DNA of 64,000 bases from Torreya grandis (GCA_037957365.1 JARHVA010001924.1:1932001-1996000), one strand, 5' to 3'; numbered from the stretch's first letter, positions 1 to 12,562 are shown. The notes: generated by a model from the letters alone, not told the origin. Made by a program: numbers and translations.

Positions 1-790
1 AAATCCATTATGCAAAAGGTTTCAGACTTGGAACATATGTTTTTTTAGCTATGAGAAGAGAAAGTGGAAGCATAAAATCAAATTGCTAAGGCTATATAGA
101 TCATCAATGCATCTTGTCCTACTCTAGTTACACAAGTCCTTGGTGATCAAGTAATGTTTGAGGATAAACGACTCACTAAATTGTTGACTTAGCTAATAAA
201 GGATTAGGTGAGTGCACATAAAATATAAACCCAAGGACATGATATTTTTACTAAGATGGAAGGCATTTATGAAATTCTAGAGGAATATATGTAGGTCCTT
301 GATATAACTATGCATCAGGCTAAGCAGATTATGCAAAGAATGCTTGATTGGACGTAACATCTTAACAAATCCTTGGATTATGTTAATCCAAAGTTCATAA
401 TAGCAGATAAATCTAAATTTGTAGTGAATGATTGAATGGATATTAAGGAAACCCTAAATGATGCATTTTAATAATTTTTAGAAGCCAGGGATATCATGAT
501 GAAGAAGCTCCAAGTCTGGTAGAATGAGATAATGCACAACACATTTGTGGTACTTTAAGTCCAAAGGAATATAGATAGGTTGGATGATATTATGTCAGAT
601 ATCTAGCTTAAGCTATCAAATGCCCGAGACTTCCTTATCATCATAGAAGAAGTAGATGTGCATAATTTAATGGTCATTCAAATTTCACTATGTGTTTTGC
701 TTACCATGGTGTGGGAAGTACTTGATAATTGGAAAATGCTCAAGCAAAAATCTAATAGGTTGAACCAAATATTGTACATATCATAGATGA
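1..790 (+). pseudogene. Degenerate coiled-coil reading frame, C-terminal part of a gag-like ORF
   Basis: Reading frame 1 stays open in sense from the window edge to about 780 except for roughly twenty stop codons (for example TAG at 46, TGA at 52, TAA at 73, TAG at 97). I see no frameshift. The encoded residues are rich in Glu, Lys, Gln, Leu, Ile and Met with heptad-like spacing, as in a long coiled coil, and most stops fall where Gln would fit. The start lies outside the window. A palindrome array follows at 1.49-1.80 kb, as it does downstream of the body at 5.45-9.87 kb, so I take this as the tail of another copy of that family. The product is not identified. It could instead be a coiled-coil host pseudogene, but the repeat context argues against that. 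Confidence 0.45.
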
Positions 791-1489
791 ACCTAAGTTC
801 ATTCCACTATAGGAACTCCAAGTAATTTTTCAAAAGAGAAAGCTAGATATAAAGGTATAGTTTAGGTAGCCACAACCTACATAGTAGGTAAATGTGTAGT
901 TCAAGTTTTGTAGTTTAATAATTGTAAAGGGTGGTAGGAAAGTATGGAAAACTAGAAAACTTGGAGTGATTACTAACACTTTTATGAAAGGTAGATCTTT
1001 TCCATCTTTAGCTAAGATCAAAGTTCATATTTTGTCATCTATATGATATTTTGGATGTCTTTAGCCTTGTTAGGCAATTAATAGATATAAGAATGCTATG
1101 TCTCTTTTATTTTTGTATGTTAGAAATTTATAATGTGAAGAGACAATGCTATGTAAATAAATATATATATATATATGTATATATATAGTGTTATGATGTA
1201 ATGTAATATTATTTTTATGTTATTTTTTCCCTAATATTCTTTTACCTATACATGGTGCATAGCATTTACTCTATTTTTTTAGCTTGTTCTATCTTGTATT
1301 ATGTTTTTTATGATCCAAAATTCTTAACACTATGTTAGTTTATATTTATATTTGATGCAGTGTATAAAATTGAAGATTGTGTAAATTCACTCATGCTATT
1401 ATGATTATTTTTTGCTTCCTGCTATGAAAGCTATACTTGTAATTTCCATGTTCTTGAGAATTTCCACTAAAATATGCTAACATTCCTTC
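791..1489. other. AT-rich stretch without recognisable gene
   Basis: No convincing coding signal on either strand. It holds a short TA microsatellite at about 1159-1188. Confidence 0.5.
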
Positions 1490-1800
1490 AAAATGCACAC
1501 ACTTGTAATTTTATTTCAAGGTATCTCTGAGGAGATACCTTAAATATCTTTGTATGTACCATAATGCATGCTTGTAAGGTATTAGGTATCTCATAGGAGA
1601 GACTTTCAAACATGTGTTTATGGTAATTTCAATGGGTATCCTAGTAGATACTTTGAAAATGCAAATGATTGGAATTATTTCAAGATAAAAAATCCTTATA
1701 ATACCTTAAATGGGTATCCTAATAGGTTCCTCTATGCATAAAGGTATCTCTTAGGAGATACCTTTAAGGTAGCCATGAAGGTATTATAATGCCCTTCAAT
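1490..1800 (-). repeat. Palindrome array A (degenerate)
   Basis: Contains four or five degenerate copies of the palindrome GGTATCTCCTAGGAGATACC, near 1519, 1583, 1636, 1703 and 1741. The first and fourth are about 183 bp apart, the period of the better preserved array at 44.6-45.8 kb. The linker wording (a cattg-free 'atgcacac..cttgtaattttatttcaagg' type) matches the array at 10.3-11.5 kb, so it is the same repeat in the same orientation. No coding signal. Confidence 0.7.
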
Positions 1801-3814
1801 GTATATATATTTTTTTGTATATTGCTTTCATATTTGATTGGTTAAAATATAGGTTGAAGGGGACCATTCCCTTTATAGAAGAAACCCATAATACAGACAT
1901 GACAAAGCCAAAGGACAAAAAAGGAGTAACAGACAAACCTAGCATCTAAATCCCCATGCCACTAAACTTATGCAAAGTATTAGGTAAAAAATCCTAAGAC
2001 CAAAAAAAAAGAGATAGAACAAGTCCAACTATTTTGAATAAAGATAAAATACCAAATTCTTGGTCATAATACTATCACCTTTACTATTTATTACTCTAGT
2101 ATGACTTCCCATGAATTGATCTTTATGTTCTTCCTTTCTTTTGTGTTTGAGGCTGGTGGACTAGATCTCCATTTTTTCCTCCTTGAGATCCCTATTGACA
2201 TCCTCCTTTCTATTACTTTGAGTTTATTTGTTACCCTAGTTAGCACATTCTGGATGATCCTTTCCCAATTTAGAGGTTGTTGACATGTGACCCAAGAGCC
2301 CTTGTAACTTTTTAAACTTGTCCATGAATTTGTTTCAAAAAAGTTTCTAGATGGAAATATTCATTTATAACTTTTGAAGGGAATTAATGATATCTACCTT
2401 GGCATTGGAATTGGAAACCCCTTTGCCTCTGATAAATAATGGAGGGACATAGGTAGGACTCCCTATGTTAGGTTTGGGCTCCTCCTACATCATTTCAAAA
2501 AAAATTCCAACATTTTATTCCTCTAGTTCATGATCAGAAGCTGACAATTTAGAAAATTATTCCCACCTTCAGTTTTTTCCTTCTCACTAGGGATATCAAT
2601 CACCTCAGTGATGATTTTGTACCACTACAGTTCGCCTCTCTTAATCAACAAAAAAATTAGACCTTGGTGAATTAAGTTTTTTGAAGGGTTTTTCTTGAAG
2701 TTTAGTACTAAAGCTTCCAAAGATTATAGAAGAAAAAAAGAATGCTAATGGTGTGGCATTTGAATTTATTGAGTAATAAGAAGTGATGGGAAAAAAATGT
2801 AGTATGTTTTCCTTCTAAGGTAATATACCTCATTATCTAGAGGTAGACTTCAGGCCATTTGCTCAGTAGTTCTGACCTCATGAAACCTTTCTAGGATGAA
2901 ATCTTGGGTTTATTCTTTTCCTTCTTGAAGAAAATTATGAGAAGCTCCTCCTTTATCTTATTATTCTTGAATTATTTGATGTTAGAACAATGCATCTCAG
3001 TAGTCTATCCAATGAGCTCCTTAGTGATCAAGATTCTCAAGCCATGCATATGAAGTTCATGATATTTCTGACCATAAGTGAAGTCCCTAGAAAGACCTAT
3101 ATCATACCCAATGAGCTATTTCATGAAGGGAGCCAATCTGACTTTGACCATTTTGTTCCAAACATATTCATTTTCCTTGACATTAGAGCATGAAATTGGT
3201 TTGAACCAATCCCAGTCCCCACCCATATTACAAATTTACAGACTTATTTTACAAGCTTTGTTGTTCAAGTTTGTAGAAATGGAAATGGATAGGTTATGGG
3301 ACCAAAAACCAAATAAAATAATGTGATGCAATCCTGGAGAGCCCCAAATGTGAACAGACTTAGGAATAATTACCTTGCATGTGTTAATATCTAAGATCTT
3401 GATCTAAATTTGTGTCATGATTAAAAAACAATCATGACAATGTAGGGTGTGTCCTTTTTTTGAATCAATAATCAAGATGACATCATCAAGAAAATCCCTC
3501 TCATGCCAACTAATAATATCACTTCTTTGGACCTTAATATTGACACATATAAAGATTCAACATTGGTGAACATGTTGATTAAAATAGTTGAGTTTAAGTT
3601 GATTCATATTTCTAGATGTGTACTAGTGCTTTCATTGGTGTATTTTTTTGTGTGTGCATAATAGCCACCTTAGATAATTCACAAACCTAAGCCAATTTTT
3701 TGGAATTATTATTTGGTACTTTAGGTCTTCAAAAAAATTTGTTCAGATTTTTTTCATTGAACATTGTGTTTGAACAAATGTTCTAAATCACTTGTGTGAA
3801 CAACAATGAATTTC
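1801..3814. other. Degraded repeat-like sequence, no identifiable gene
   Basis: Short open stretches exist on both strands, but none has a recognisable motif. The minus strand between about 3440 and 1900 reads in longer interrupted stretches with Lys-rich and Gln/stop-rich composition, like the decayed mobile-element ORFs elsewhere in the window. I cannot assign it; a LINE ORF1 or another gag-like remnant are both possible. Confidence 0.3.
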
Positions 3815-4440
3815 CCCTTTAAGGTATCTCTTAAAAGATACATTTAATATTTGAGAAATAAATCTTTAGGTTTAAATATTAAATCTAATGACTTCCTATT
3901 TCACCATCACTTATTCGCTTATTATCATATGAGCTTTGCATCACTTACCTATTCCCTCACCTCCTAGATTTCTCTAAGTAAAATTTTCAAACAAGGTTAA
4001 GAGTGAATTTCTCCAAGTGCAATTTCCTTTACATGTAAAATGCACTACTGGGTTATATTTTGAAGCCCCTTGTAATACCTTCAAAGTATCTCCTAGGAGA
4101 TAACTCTCAAACATGCATAAGAGTGGATTTACCTTTTCAAGGTATCTCTTAGGAAATACCTTTCAAATAGGTACAAGAGTGGATTTCTCCTTCAAGGAAC
4201 AAGTGGAATTTTATTTTACATGGAAGGACTACTGGGTGATATTTTGAAGGCCTTTGTAATACCTTTAAGGTATCTCTTATGTGATACCTTGAAAACATGT
4301 ACAAGAGTGGATTTCCACTTCAAGGTATCTCAAATGGGGACAAGAGTGGATTTATCCTTTACAAAAAGAGTATAATTTTCCTTTACATGAAAAGAGTATA
4401 ATTTTCCTTTACATGAAAGGCACTACTGGATGACTTAGAT
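3815..4440 (-). repeat. Palindrome array B
   Basis: Degenerate palindromes near 3822, 4082, 4138, 4269 and 4321, separated by linkers reading 'caagagtggatttctcc' and 'actactgggtgatattttg'. These linkers are the reverse complement of those in the arrays at 44.6-45.8, 52.3-52.8 and 59.3-59.6 kb, so this array is in the opposite orientation. It lies about 1 kb upstream of the + strand body at 5.45 kb. Confidence 0.75.
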
Positions 4441-5449
4441 GAAGCAGTCTAGGATATGAAGATTCACTATGATAAGATATAAATATATCTAGGTCTCCTT
4501 GCATACATTTATTTGCTTCCTTATGCTTGAATAAGAAATGTTCTAGGGACTTGGGTGAAATTTTCGTGTTGCACCTTCAATGTGTTTTGGTGACTGGGGT
4601 TAGGAATTAGTCGATGAGTTGAATGAAAGACACATGGTTATCTTAAGGGACTCATAAGAATATTTTTTAGGATTATAAGAATCTTTCACCCTTTCCCATT
4701 TCAATAAGGATGGTGCAAAAGTGGAAAGTTGGCTGAGAGTTTGATCTAGCATCTAAGTTGGACATTTGAGTCTTTAGGGTTTTAGAGATTTCCCCACTTA
4801 TCTTTTAGTGGGAAAGGTGAAAAGAGTAATTGATGGCTTGAATGCCTAGATTTGAAAAGAGAAGTGATGACATGTGGTATATCTTTGGGGTTTTTCAAGC
4901 TCTGGGCCCTTTTTGAAAATTACCTCACTTACCTTTGGGTGGACAAGGTGCAAAAGGTCTGTAAAAGCTTAAAAAAACACTAGAATGAAAAAAATTTCTT
5001 ATATGAATCCAAATTTTACAAGGAGGATTACTTGGCATAAAATAAACATTTATACCTTCTCTCTCCTTTGTCAAAAAGAAGCTCAAATGACTTAAAGTGG
5101 GTAGTTGGTAATTAGCTATTAAGCCTTAAAGCATTAATGACAACCTTAATTTCAAAACACAAAAGATTATAACCAAGGTAATTTCCTTAATTCATGTTTA
5201 CCTTTTGCATTAAGAGCTTATAATTAAATATTTTATCCATTTGTCTACCCTACCAGCATGAAATATTGATTATAGTGAATTATTCAAAGGTCTTTAGTTT
5301 GAATTATGCATAGCCCTATGGATTATCAGTAAGTACTTTTATATCTCCTTGTATTGTGTTATTTGAGGAGGTTTAAAGGTGTTTAAAGGGTGATAATGGT
5401 GAGTAATTCATTCAATTATAATGTATTATAGTAAAAGAGCTAGCGAACA
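4441..5449. other. Interval between palindrome array and gag-like body
   Basis: No convincing gene. If the arrays are terminal parts of an element, this stretch would be leader or LTR sequence of the copy that follows, but I found no primer binding site or TG/CA boundary. Confidence 0.3.
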
Positions 5450-8400
5450 ATGGTAGCTACTTCAACATCTATCAAGAACAACATTGTTTTTGTTTTGGAT
5501 GAAATCAAAGATATATATGTTCAGGGGTTAGACTTTGTATCCATATTAAATGTCTTATAGTAGACAAAACCTATCCTAGTAGTCTATAACCTTGGAATGA
5601 GTTATATAACCCTTATAGAAGCATTCTCCTTGGCTTCCCCATACTCAGAGTTAGTGATTGCATGTGCCAAAGTATACCAACCAAACACTAGGACTGTCAT
5701 CAATGGAAGCCAATAAATTATCTACTCTCACTCTTTTTGCCTCAAAACCATGCATGGGATTTATCCCTATCCTAAAATTATCACAATATCTTTGGAATAA
5801 TGCCAAAAGTATGTAGACAAGAATAATAAGATAATATGGGACATTGTCAACTCCTAATAGCTAGTCAAGAAAAGGCAAAAGGTCTTGAGTATGTGTAAGA
5901 TTCTAAAACTAGTGAAATTCAAGGAATTGTCTTAGTATGCGATTTAAATGGTGGAAAGAGTTTATGGGATACCCATTACAAATAAATTTTAACCTTGGAT
6001 GTCCATAATCTCAATCTGTGTGTTGGAACAAAGGAAGAAGATGGACTAAGCTACCATTCTAAGTGATAATCTACATAGGTAGATGATGTAACTCCAGGTT
6101 GTAATCCACTCAAATGAGGAATTCATAGGTATATTTTACATGTCCTACCTGATGTAAAAATTGGTGCATAATAGACATTTTAGGAGTTCATTAGGAATCC
6201 CAATGGGATGATAATATATGAGATTTATCCCAAAATAACTCTAGATGGCTTCAAGAAGAATTTATGTAGAGTTTGTAATTATTTATTTAATACTATGATG
6301 AGTGTATTCTATCCTATAATAGCCTCAATAGGATGTCCAAGGGGGATAGAGACATAATTGATAAATATAGTGCCTCCTATATTCAATTCAGATCATTTAC
6401 TTATATCAGGGTAAGTGCCTACTCAGGGTTTCAATACAAATTGTCGAGATACCTGGATGATAGACTAGTAATGATAGAGTTAATAAGGTAGATGGTGCCC
6501 TCACATGAGATGATAGTAGTGAATAATTTAAATAACATTTTCAAGTTTCCAATTGAAATTGGATATTATTCATGTCTTTTTTATACCAAATCTAAGGGAT
6601 TGGAGTAAGAGATGGGCCAGTATGTGATTGACAAGATGCCACCCAGGCCAAACTATGATATTCGATGGTGGGAGAACATAGTGACTAATGTAATTATGCA
6701 TCAATAACATTTTGAAGACATATAATCCATTTTCATTTTCAATGAAGATGTCAAAAATTTAGATTATATGAGACTCATAGTGCAAGAAGTTATCTCTTAC
6801 AATATTGCTCCCATCCCTAAGACATGGAGGATGATAAGAGTATTTTGTGTAGAGTATATAATAAATTCAATATTGAATTCTAGATGATGTCACAAGTGGA
6901 GTTCATTATTAAGCAAAATGATTCCATTCTATTGAAGGTTACCATAATAATGAGAATAACCTTCAAGTGGTTAAAGGAACATGGGGTTGAACTTAGTACT
7001 TATGACACCCCTACCCTATAAAAACTCAGACACATTTAGGATTTAAAGGGTTTATTCATAGAACATAGTGGTACTCCCTTGGCTCCACCACCAATGGTGA
7101 AGGGTAAAGGGAAGAACAAGGTTGGTGATGTTGACTTCACCAAGCTAATTGATGTGGAATTCATAACCGCATCACAATCCAAGTCAAGATTGTCCTTCTC
7201 AAAGTTAACAAATCTAGCTAAAAATTGGGAAAAATTTTCTACTAGGGAGGTTACATTATCTAGTGCCACCCTAATATCTATTGCATTAGAAGGAGCTCAA
7301 ATTATACCAACCATCCCAACAACCATCCCAATGGTTAATCTAACTATTTTCCTACCTACTTCACTAGCACAAGAGCCAGTTGTTGTCCCTCACCTAAATA
7401 TTTATTTAAAGAAGAGAGGAGGTGATGAAGAGGTAGAGTAGCCTAAGATAAAATAGTCAAAATGGATTGATAGGCTCTAGTTGGGATTCCTAAGAAGAGG
7501 AAGGAGGTTGTGTTCAAAGAACTACCTTCTAAGGAACTCCCCATGAAGAGGAAAGAGGATCAATCCTTATATGCTCAAAGATTGAGAGATATGAGTGATG
7601 AAGAAGACTCAGATAAATATAGGCCCATTACAAAGGTGATTAATAAGTAGCTATAATTCACTCCTCCACAAGTAAGAATTGGGTAAAGAACTCCAAAGGA
7701 AAGACTAAAGACCACAATGAAGGTCCCAATGGTTGGATTATTTGTAGAAGAGGGCCCTTAAGGAGTAGAAAGTAAGGGTGATAAGGAGGAAGTTATGGCC
7801 TCAATTGATCCCCTCTCTTTTTAATTTGTTATGAAGGTTGGAGTTGAAGTAGCCACTCAAGTTTAGGTCCCTCAAAAAAAAAATGATATCATTGGATATA
7901 GAGACATTTATTGAGAATGTCATCACCCATCCACTAAGCCAAGATAATCATGGTGAATTTGAGGAAATAAAAAAATATAATGAGAAGGATACGGTGGAGA
8001 TAGAGAAGGATACTCAAGTCACCACTGATCTTGAAGGGGTGGTTTCACAAGAAGGACTACAGACAACTCTAGAGTCATCATAAGTTGTCCCTTCCCCTCC
8101 AATGGTGTCAAGTTTAACACCAGAGGAGAAGGTGAGTATAGAGGAAGGTGGGGGAGCAAACTAAGAAATGGGTACCCCACCCATGTAGAAATAAATAAGG
8201 AATTAGATGAGTCTGGTAAGGGTGTTGAGGAGAATGCTTTAGGTAATGTTGCTTTAATTAAAGTACCTTAGGGTCTCCTTCCTTGCATCAAAGTCCATGA
8301 TCCAACCCATAATAAAGGTCTATAGGTCATGATTGGTGAAGAGTTTCTTGAGGGAAACAAGGAGGTCACCATAGCCTCATCTCTACTTAAGGCTCAAAAA

Positions 8401-9870
8401 AATAAATAAGGTGAAGTGGGTGTAGAACCTTCTAGTTAATCAACAGGATGAGGAAGTTCGATTGAATTGTTGCTCAAGGAGTCTCACCAATTAGGTCTAG
8501 ATTTTGAAGTTTTAGAGTAGATAGAGCCAAACATAGAAGTAGAACTTGGAGAAAATAAGGGTGGTGAGGAATTGGAAAGTGATAAAGAAATATAATAGTT
8601 CGTGTTAAGTCTACAACCCATTCTTATGGCACTTCTTACATCAATTACTCTGATGACACCACCCTTTACTATCTCGAGGCCTACATATATGTCCAATACA
8701 TCAATGGGATTTTAGACCAAACCCCTTCTTTGGGTTAAGGAATATGTGAAGAAGAAGAAGAACATTATGATAAAAAATGGGGAGATAGACATAGTGAAGA
8801 TCACTCAAGCATATAAGGCTAAAACCTCTAAAAAGGCTAAGACACATTCCAGGACCACATTCACTACCATAGGAGAAAGGAATGTGGAGGTAGGCATTCC
8901 CCCACTAGATTCTTTGAAGAAAGATGCTCCCCTTGAGAGTTACATTGTTTATATCTATAGTTTGGGGGAGCCATCAAGGAATGAGCTAAAGCATATTTCA
9001 TAGGTTTTGGTAAACATGGTGACTCATAGGATGGATATAGATAAAGCCACCATGGAAGAGTTGAAGGCACATAATTAGGCTATGATCCAGTACTTTCAAA
9101 ATATATTGAGTGAGCCTAAGGAAGTAACTTCAACCACTAACATTGTTCTAGGGCATCCTCTCTTCTCAATAGAGTCATTTGATTTTAGCTGAATTGATGA
9201 TTTTAAGTCTAGAGGAAGAGCAATAAAAAAATGGTAAGAAGATATATGCACTAGGGTAGAAGAAATAATCCACTCAAAATTGAAATGATTGCATAACATA
9301 GTGGATAATAAGAGGGACTGTGATGTTCAAATTCTTTTCTATGAGATGGATGTCAAGATGTGGGAGGAGGCCCAACATAAAATGGATGAGTTCTACAAGA
9401 TGGGTATAAATACTTTGATCATAGAAAGGATCATTGCTCCTAATGATCACAAGAATCCCAAGAAGTGTAAACTTGAAATCATGCATCATTTAATGATGCT
9501 AAAATATGGCATATTCAATTTAAAAGGATAAGAGTAGTCCCTCAAGACTACAACAAAAGAGATAAATGCTATATTAAAGAAGATGGTGTAAGTGACTTGG
9601 AAGAAGAGATGATACGCATCACTCTAAAAAACCTTATTGATGCATCACAAAGTCCTTTGATGTTCATAAAATAAAATAGTTAGTGTCACTTGAGAAGTCT
9701 TGTGACAATCTTAAAGAAATCATTGGATGAAAGTAAACCATGCTTCAAAAATTTTATTCTTAACTTGAAGAGTATAGAGTAAAATTCAAATACCAAGCAT
9801 GCCCAAACCAAGGGAATATTTCCCCTATGCTGAAAGGATATACTAGGTATAAAAATAAGTTGGTGAAATA
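5450..9870 (+). pseudogene. Unclassified gag-like ORF remnant, copy I
   Basis: A long + strand coding remnant in several frames, with many stops and several frameshifts. Readable pieces are about 5452-5720, 6290-6850 (frame 3), 7079-7441, 7883-8083, 8746-9003 and 9289-9531. The piece at 6399-6482 carries the motif T-Y-I-R-V..Y-S..Y-K-L-S-R-Y-L-D-D-R..E-L, which recurs at 50036-50128 (minus) and in weaker form at 61852-61942. The middle (7.1-8.7 kb) is Pro/Ser/Lys/Glu-rich and low in complexity, and the end (8.7-9.7 kb) looks coiled-coil. No RT, integrase, protease or zinc-knuckle motif is visible. The layout (folded N-terminal part, disordered middle, coiled-coil end) suits a structural or gag-like protein, but the family is not one I can name. 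The nearest relative is the minus-strand body at 46.9-51.1 kb, including matching sequence around 7.1-7.4 kb and 49.1-49.4 kb. Confidence 0.5.
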
Positions 9871-10330
9871 TTCCATCATCTATATTGATTCCAGATCGTA
9901 ATTAGATATTTCAAAATTTTTGAGCTAGCACCATTTCTTTCTTCCCTTCACTCCCTTCTTCTTTCTTCTCATTTCCCACTGGGAAACCATTTTACTTAGA
10001 CTATTAGTGACACGTCCCTTTCAGTTAGTTTTTGTGTAATAATGAGGATAGGAAAGGAATGTTTTTGTTTATTGTGTAATAGGACAAAAGTTTTATTATG
10101 TCCCTTGCAAGATCTTCCTCCACATAGATAACTAAAACATATCTTGCCATGTTGGAGGATCAATTTTTTCATCATCACATGATCATGAGCATATACACAC
10201 ATGGTTTATTTTTACATTACTCCAAAATCTCATTTATATTAATGGACATTTTTTCAAATGATCATGGTTTTATATCTTCTAATGTTGCTATGAATTATTA
10301 CTTGTGTTTCTACAATAGGTTTAATGGACA
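9871..10330 (+). repeat. 3' flank shared with the minus-strand copy at 47.0-47.4 kb
   Basis: The stretch from about 9850 to 10130, including the pyrimidine-rich run near 9925-9985 and 'catttcccactgggaaa', is the reverse complement of about 47110-47380. This extends the inverted homology of the two gag-like copies past their coding remnants. No gene seen. Confidence 0.65.
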
Positions 10331-11480
10331 TGCTTAGGTTATTTCAAAGATATCTCCTATGAGATAACTAAAAGTGCCTTGGAATACCTTCCATGTTAAT
10401 TTAAAAGGTCCTTGCAAGGGATTTGATATAACCATGACACCTTTTTATTTGGAAAGAAACTTGATGCACACAATTGGAATTTTATTTCGAGGTATCTCTT
10501 GGGTGATACCTTGAACATGCACATAATTGAATTTTATTTCAAGGTATCTTTCCAAGGATATACATTGAAGGGCCTTAGAATACCTTCCATGTTTCTTAAG
10601 AATGTCATTTAAAATGATTTAATATAACCATGACAACTTTTTATTTGGCAAGAACCCTGATGCACACTATTGGAATTTTCTTTCGAGATATCTCCTAGGA
10701 GATACCTTGACTATGCACATGATTTGGAATTTTATTCCAAGGTATCTCCTTGGACATACCTTGAAGGACCTTAGAATACCTTATATTTTTAATTAAAAGG
10801 TCTTTTCAAAGGATTTTATATAACTATGGAACCTTTTTATTTTGTAAGAACCCTGATGCACACGAGGTAGCTCCTAGGAGATACCTTGAACATGCACATA
10901 ATTAGAATTTTCTAGGAGATAAATCAAAGGGCCTTGGAATAAATTACATGTTTATTAAAAATGTTCTTGTAAAGTATTTAATATAACCATTACAACTCTT
11001 TATTTGGTAAGAACCTTGATGCACACTATTGGAATTTTCTTTTTAAATATCTCTTAGGAAATACTTTGAACATGCACATGATTGGAATTTTATTTCAAGG
11101 TATCCACTAGGAGATACTTATTAGGGCCTTGGAATACCTTCCATGTTGATTTCAAGTTTTTTATTTGACAAGAACCATGATGGAAATGATTGGAATTTTT
11201 TTTGGAGGTATCTCCTGGGAGATACCTTAAACATGCATATGATTGGAATTTAATTTCAAGGTATCTCTCTTAGGATATACCTAAAAGGGCATTGGAATAC
11301 CTTCCATGTTGATTATAAATTCCATTCTAAAGGATTTGATATAACCATGATAACTTTTTATTTATCAATAACGTTGACACACACTTGGAATTTTCTTTCA
11401 AGCTATCTCCTAGGAGATACCTTGAACATGCACACAATTATGATTTTATTTCTAGGAATTCCTTTGGGGGAATTGTTTGG
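10331..11480 (-). repeat. Palindrome array C
   Basis: About six monomers, each with two palindromes of the GGTATCTCCTAGGAGATACC type. Members of one palindrome class lie near 10684, 10864, 11040, 11207 and 11400, a spacing of about 170-190 bp. The linkers ('ttgaacatgcacatgattggaatttt', 'gatttgatataaccatgaca', given here as parts) differ from array D but keep the same order, so this looks like a subfamily in the orientation of arrays A and B. It follows copy I by about 0.5 kb. Confidence 0.8.
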
Positions 11481-11509
11481 GGAAAAATGTTTGCAATAAT
11501 TTCCTTGAT

Positions 11510-12170
11510 AGAATCAGTTCAAATAAAATAGGTATGCCATAACTGCCTAAAATAATTAAGGTCAATCAACACATGAAATGTAAAATAGTTGTAGTCGACC
11601 CACTCCCTTAATTGGGATGAGTTGACTGGTCTAGAAAAATATGGCCTTCCTTTCCTAATGTTTTGACAAAGGCCCACAAGAAGTAGAAGGGAGTCCAAGA
11701 GGAAGTTGAAAATGAGGTTTTTGTCACAACTTATGATCCACCCCAACTAGATATCCCTCCTTGTGAAATGGATTTGAGGAGTAAGCCTTCTCAAATGCCT
11801 ACTTTTGAAATCACAAAGCTCCCCTTGATGTTCAATTTGTTTAATCCTCTAACTGGCACTATCCAAAGGGTGAGGAAAAGGAAATTATAAGATGACTAGG
11901 GTACCATAATCATCCTTGAGGAATGAAAACCAATTTTATCCCTCACCAAGAGGTAGAATAAATAGCTAAGATAGTCTATATATGAGGAAAATATCTCAGA
12001 CCTAGCTCAAGCACACAAGGATGCTATGGTGGCCATCCATCAAGTCATTGCGTTAGCTCACTAATAGTTATAAGAGGATTTGAAATAATTAACTATAGAA
12101 ATTGAGAAACTAAAGTTCATGCAGTGATCTAGACAACTCAACTTTTATAGGGTAACATCCTTATGTATGT
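11510..12170 (+). pseudogene. Gag-like/coiled-coil ORF fragment
   Basis: A + strand remnant with stops mostly at possible Gln positions. It reads through a Pro-rich segment at about 11720-11860 and then a Lys/Glu/Ile-rich segment at 11950-12120 that ends in coiled-coil-like heptads. Composition and order resemble the C-terminal half of copy I at 7.4-9.6 kb, but I found no diagnostic motif. Product unknown. Confidence 0.3.
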
Positions 12171-12180
12171 ACAATTTTTG

Positions 12181-12562
12181 TAGCAGCCCGTATACTTAGA
12201 TTTTCCTTGTAATTGGATCAAATCATTATAAAATTGAATTTAATTTTTTTTTATAAGCACACATTACATAATTTTGTAAAATTCAATTAATCTATTTATA
12301 ACCAAATTATACCCTTGAGATGTCTTTTTCATTTGAATACAAACATGTCTTAGCATATTCTAGTTGAACCTTCAGATCATTGATAACTTTCTCATCCTTT
12401 TTGGTATCTTTTTTGTCAAAATACATATCTACTCTTCAAGTTCCTTGATCATAGCCTTCCATTGTTTATTCTCTTTCTTAAAATATTTATCCATATTTAT
12501 ATCTATTCAAAATCTCTTTCAGGATGTTAAGCTTCCTCTAAAGGACCTACTATGATACCAAT
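12181..12562 (-). other. Internal 5' end and primer binding site of a minus-strand LTR element
   Basis: On the minus strand, TGGTATCATAG at about 12550-12560 resembles the initiator-Met tRNA primer site TGGTATCAGAGC found in the copia element of this window. It sits two bases inside a possible LTR end at 12563. Further along the minus strand, a short Lys/Glu-rich coiled-coil reading frame occurs at about 12520-12430, ending in a stop. The rest of the element's body is missing or unrecognisable to the left. Confidence 0.45.

Noticed and set aside
7036..7269. Minus-strand open frame
   Set aside because: It is the antisense shadow of the gag-like piece at 7079-7441.
1..10000. An alternative genetic code reading TAG and TAA as glutamine
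   Set aside because: Stops often fit Gln, but in the copia element stops also replace Trp (16679-16681) and other codons, TGA is involved, and frameshifts and lost catalytic residues are present. Decay explains all of these.
12364..12555. 63-residue open frame on the + strand
   Set aside because: Hydrophobic composition comes from AT-rich DNA antisense to a Lys/Glu-rich minus-strand reading beside the primer site.
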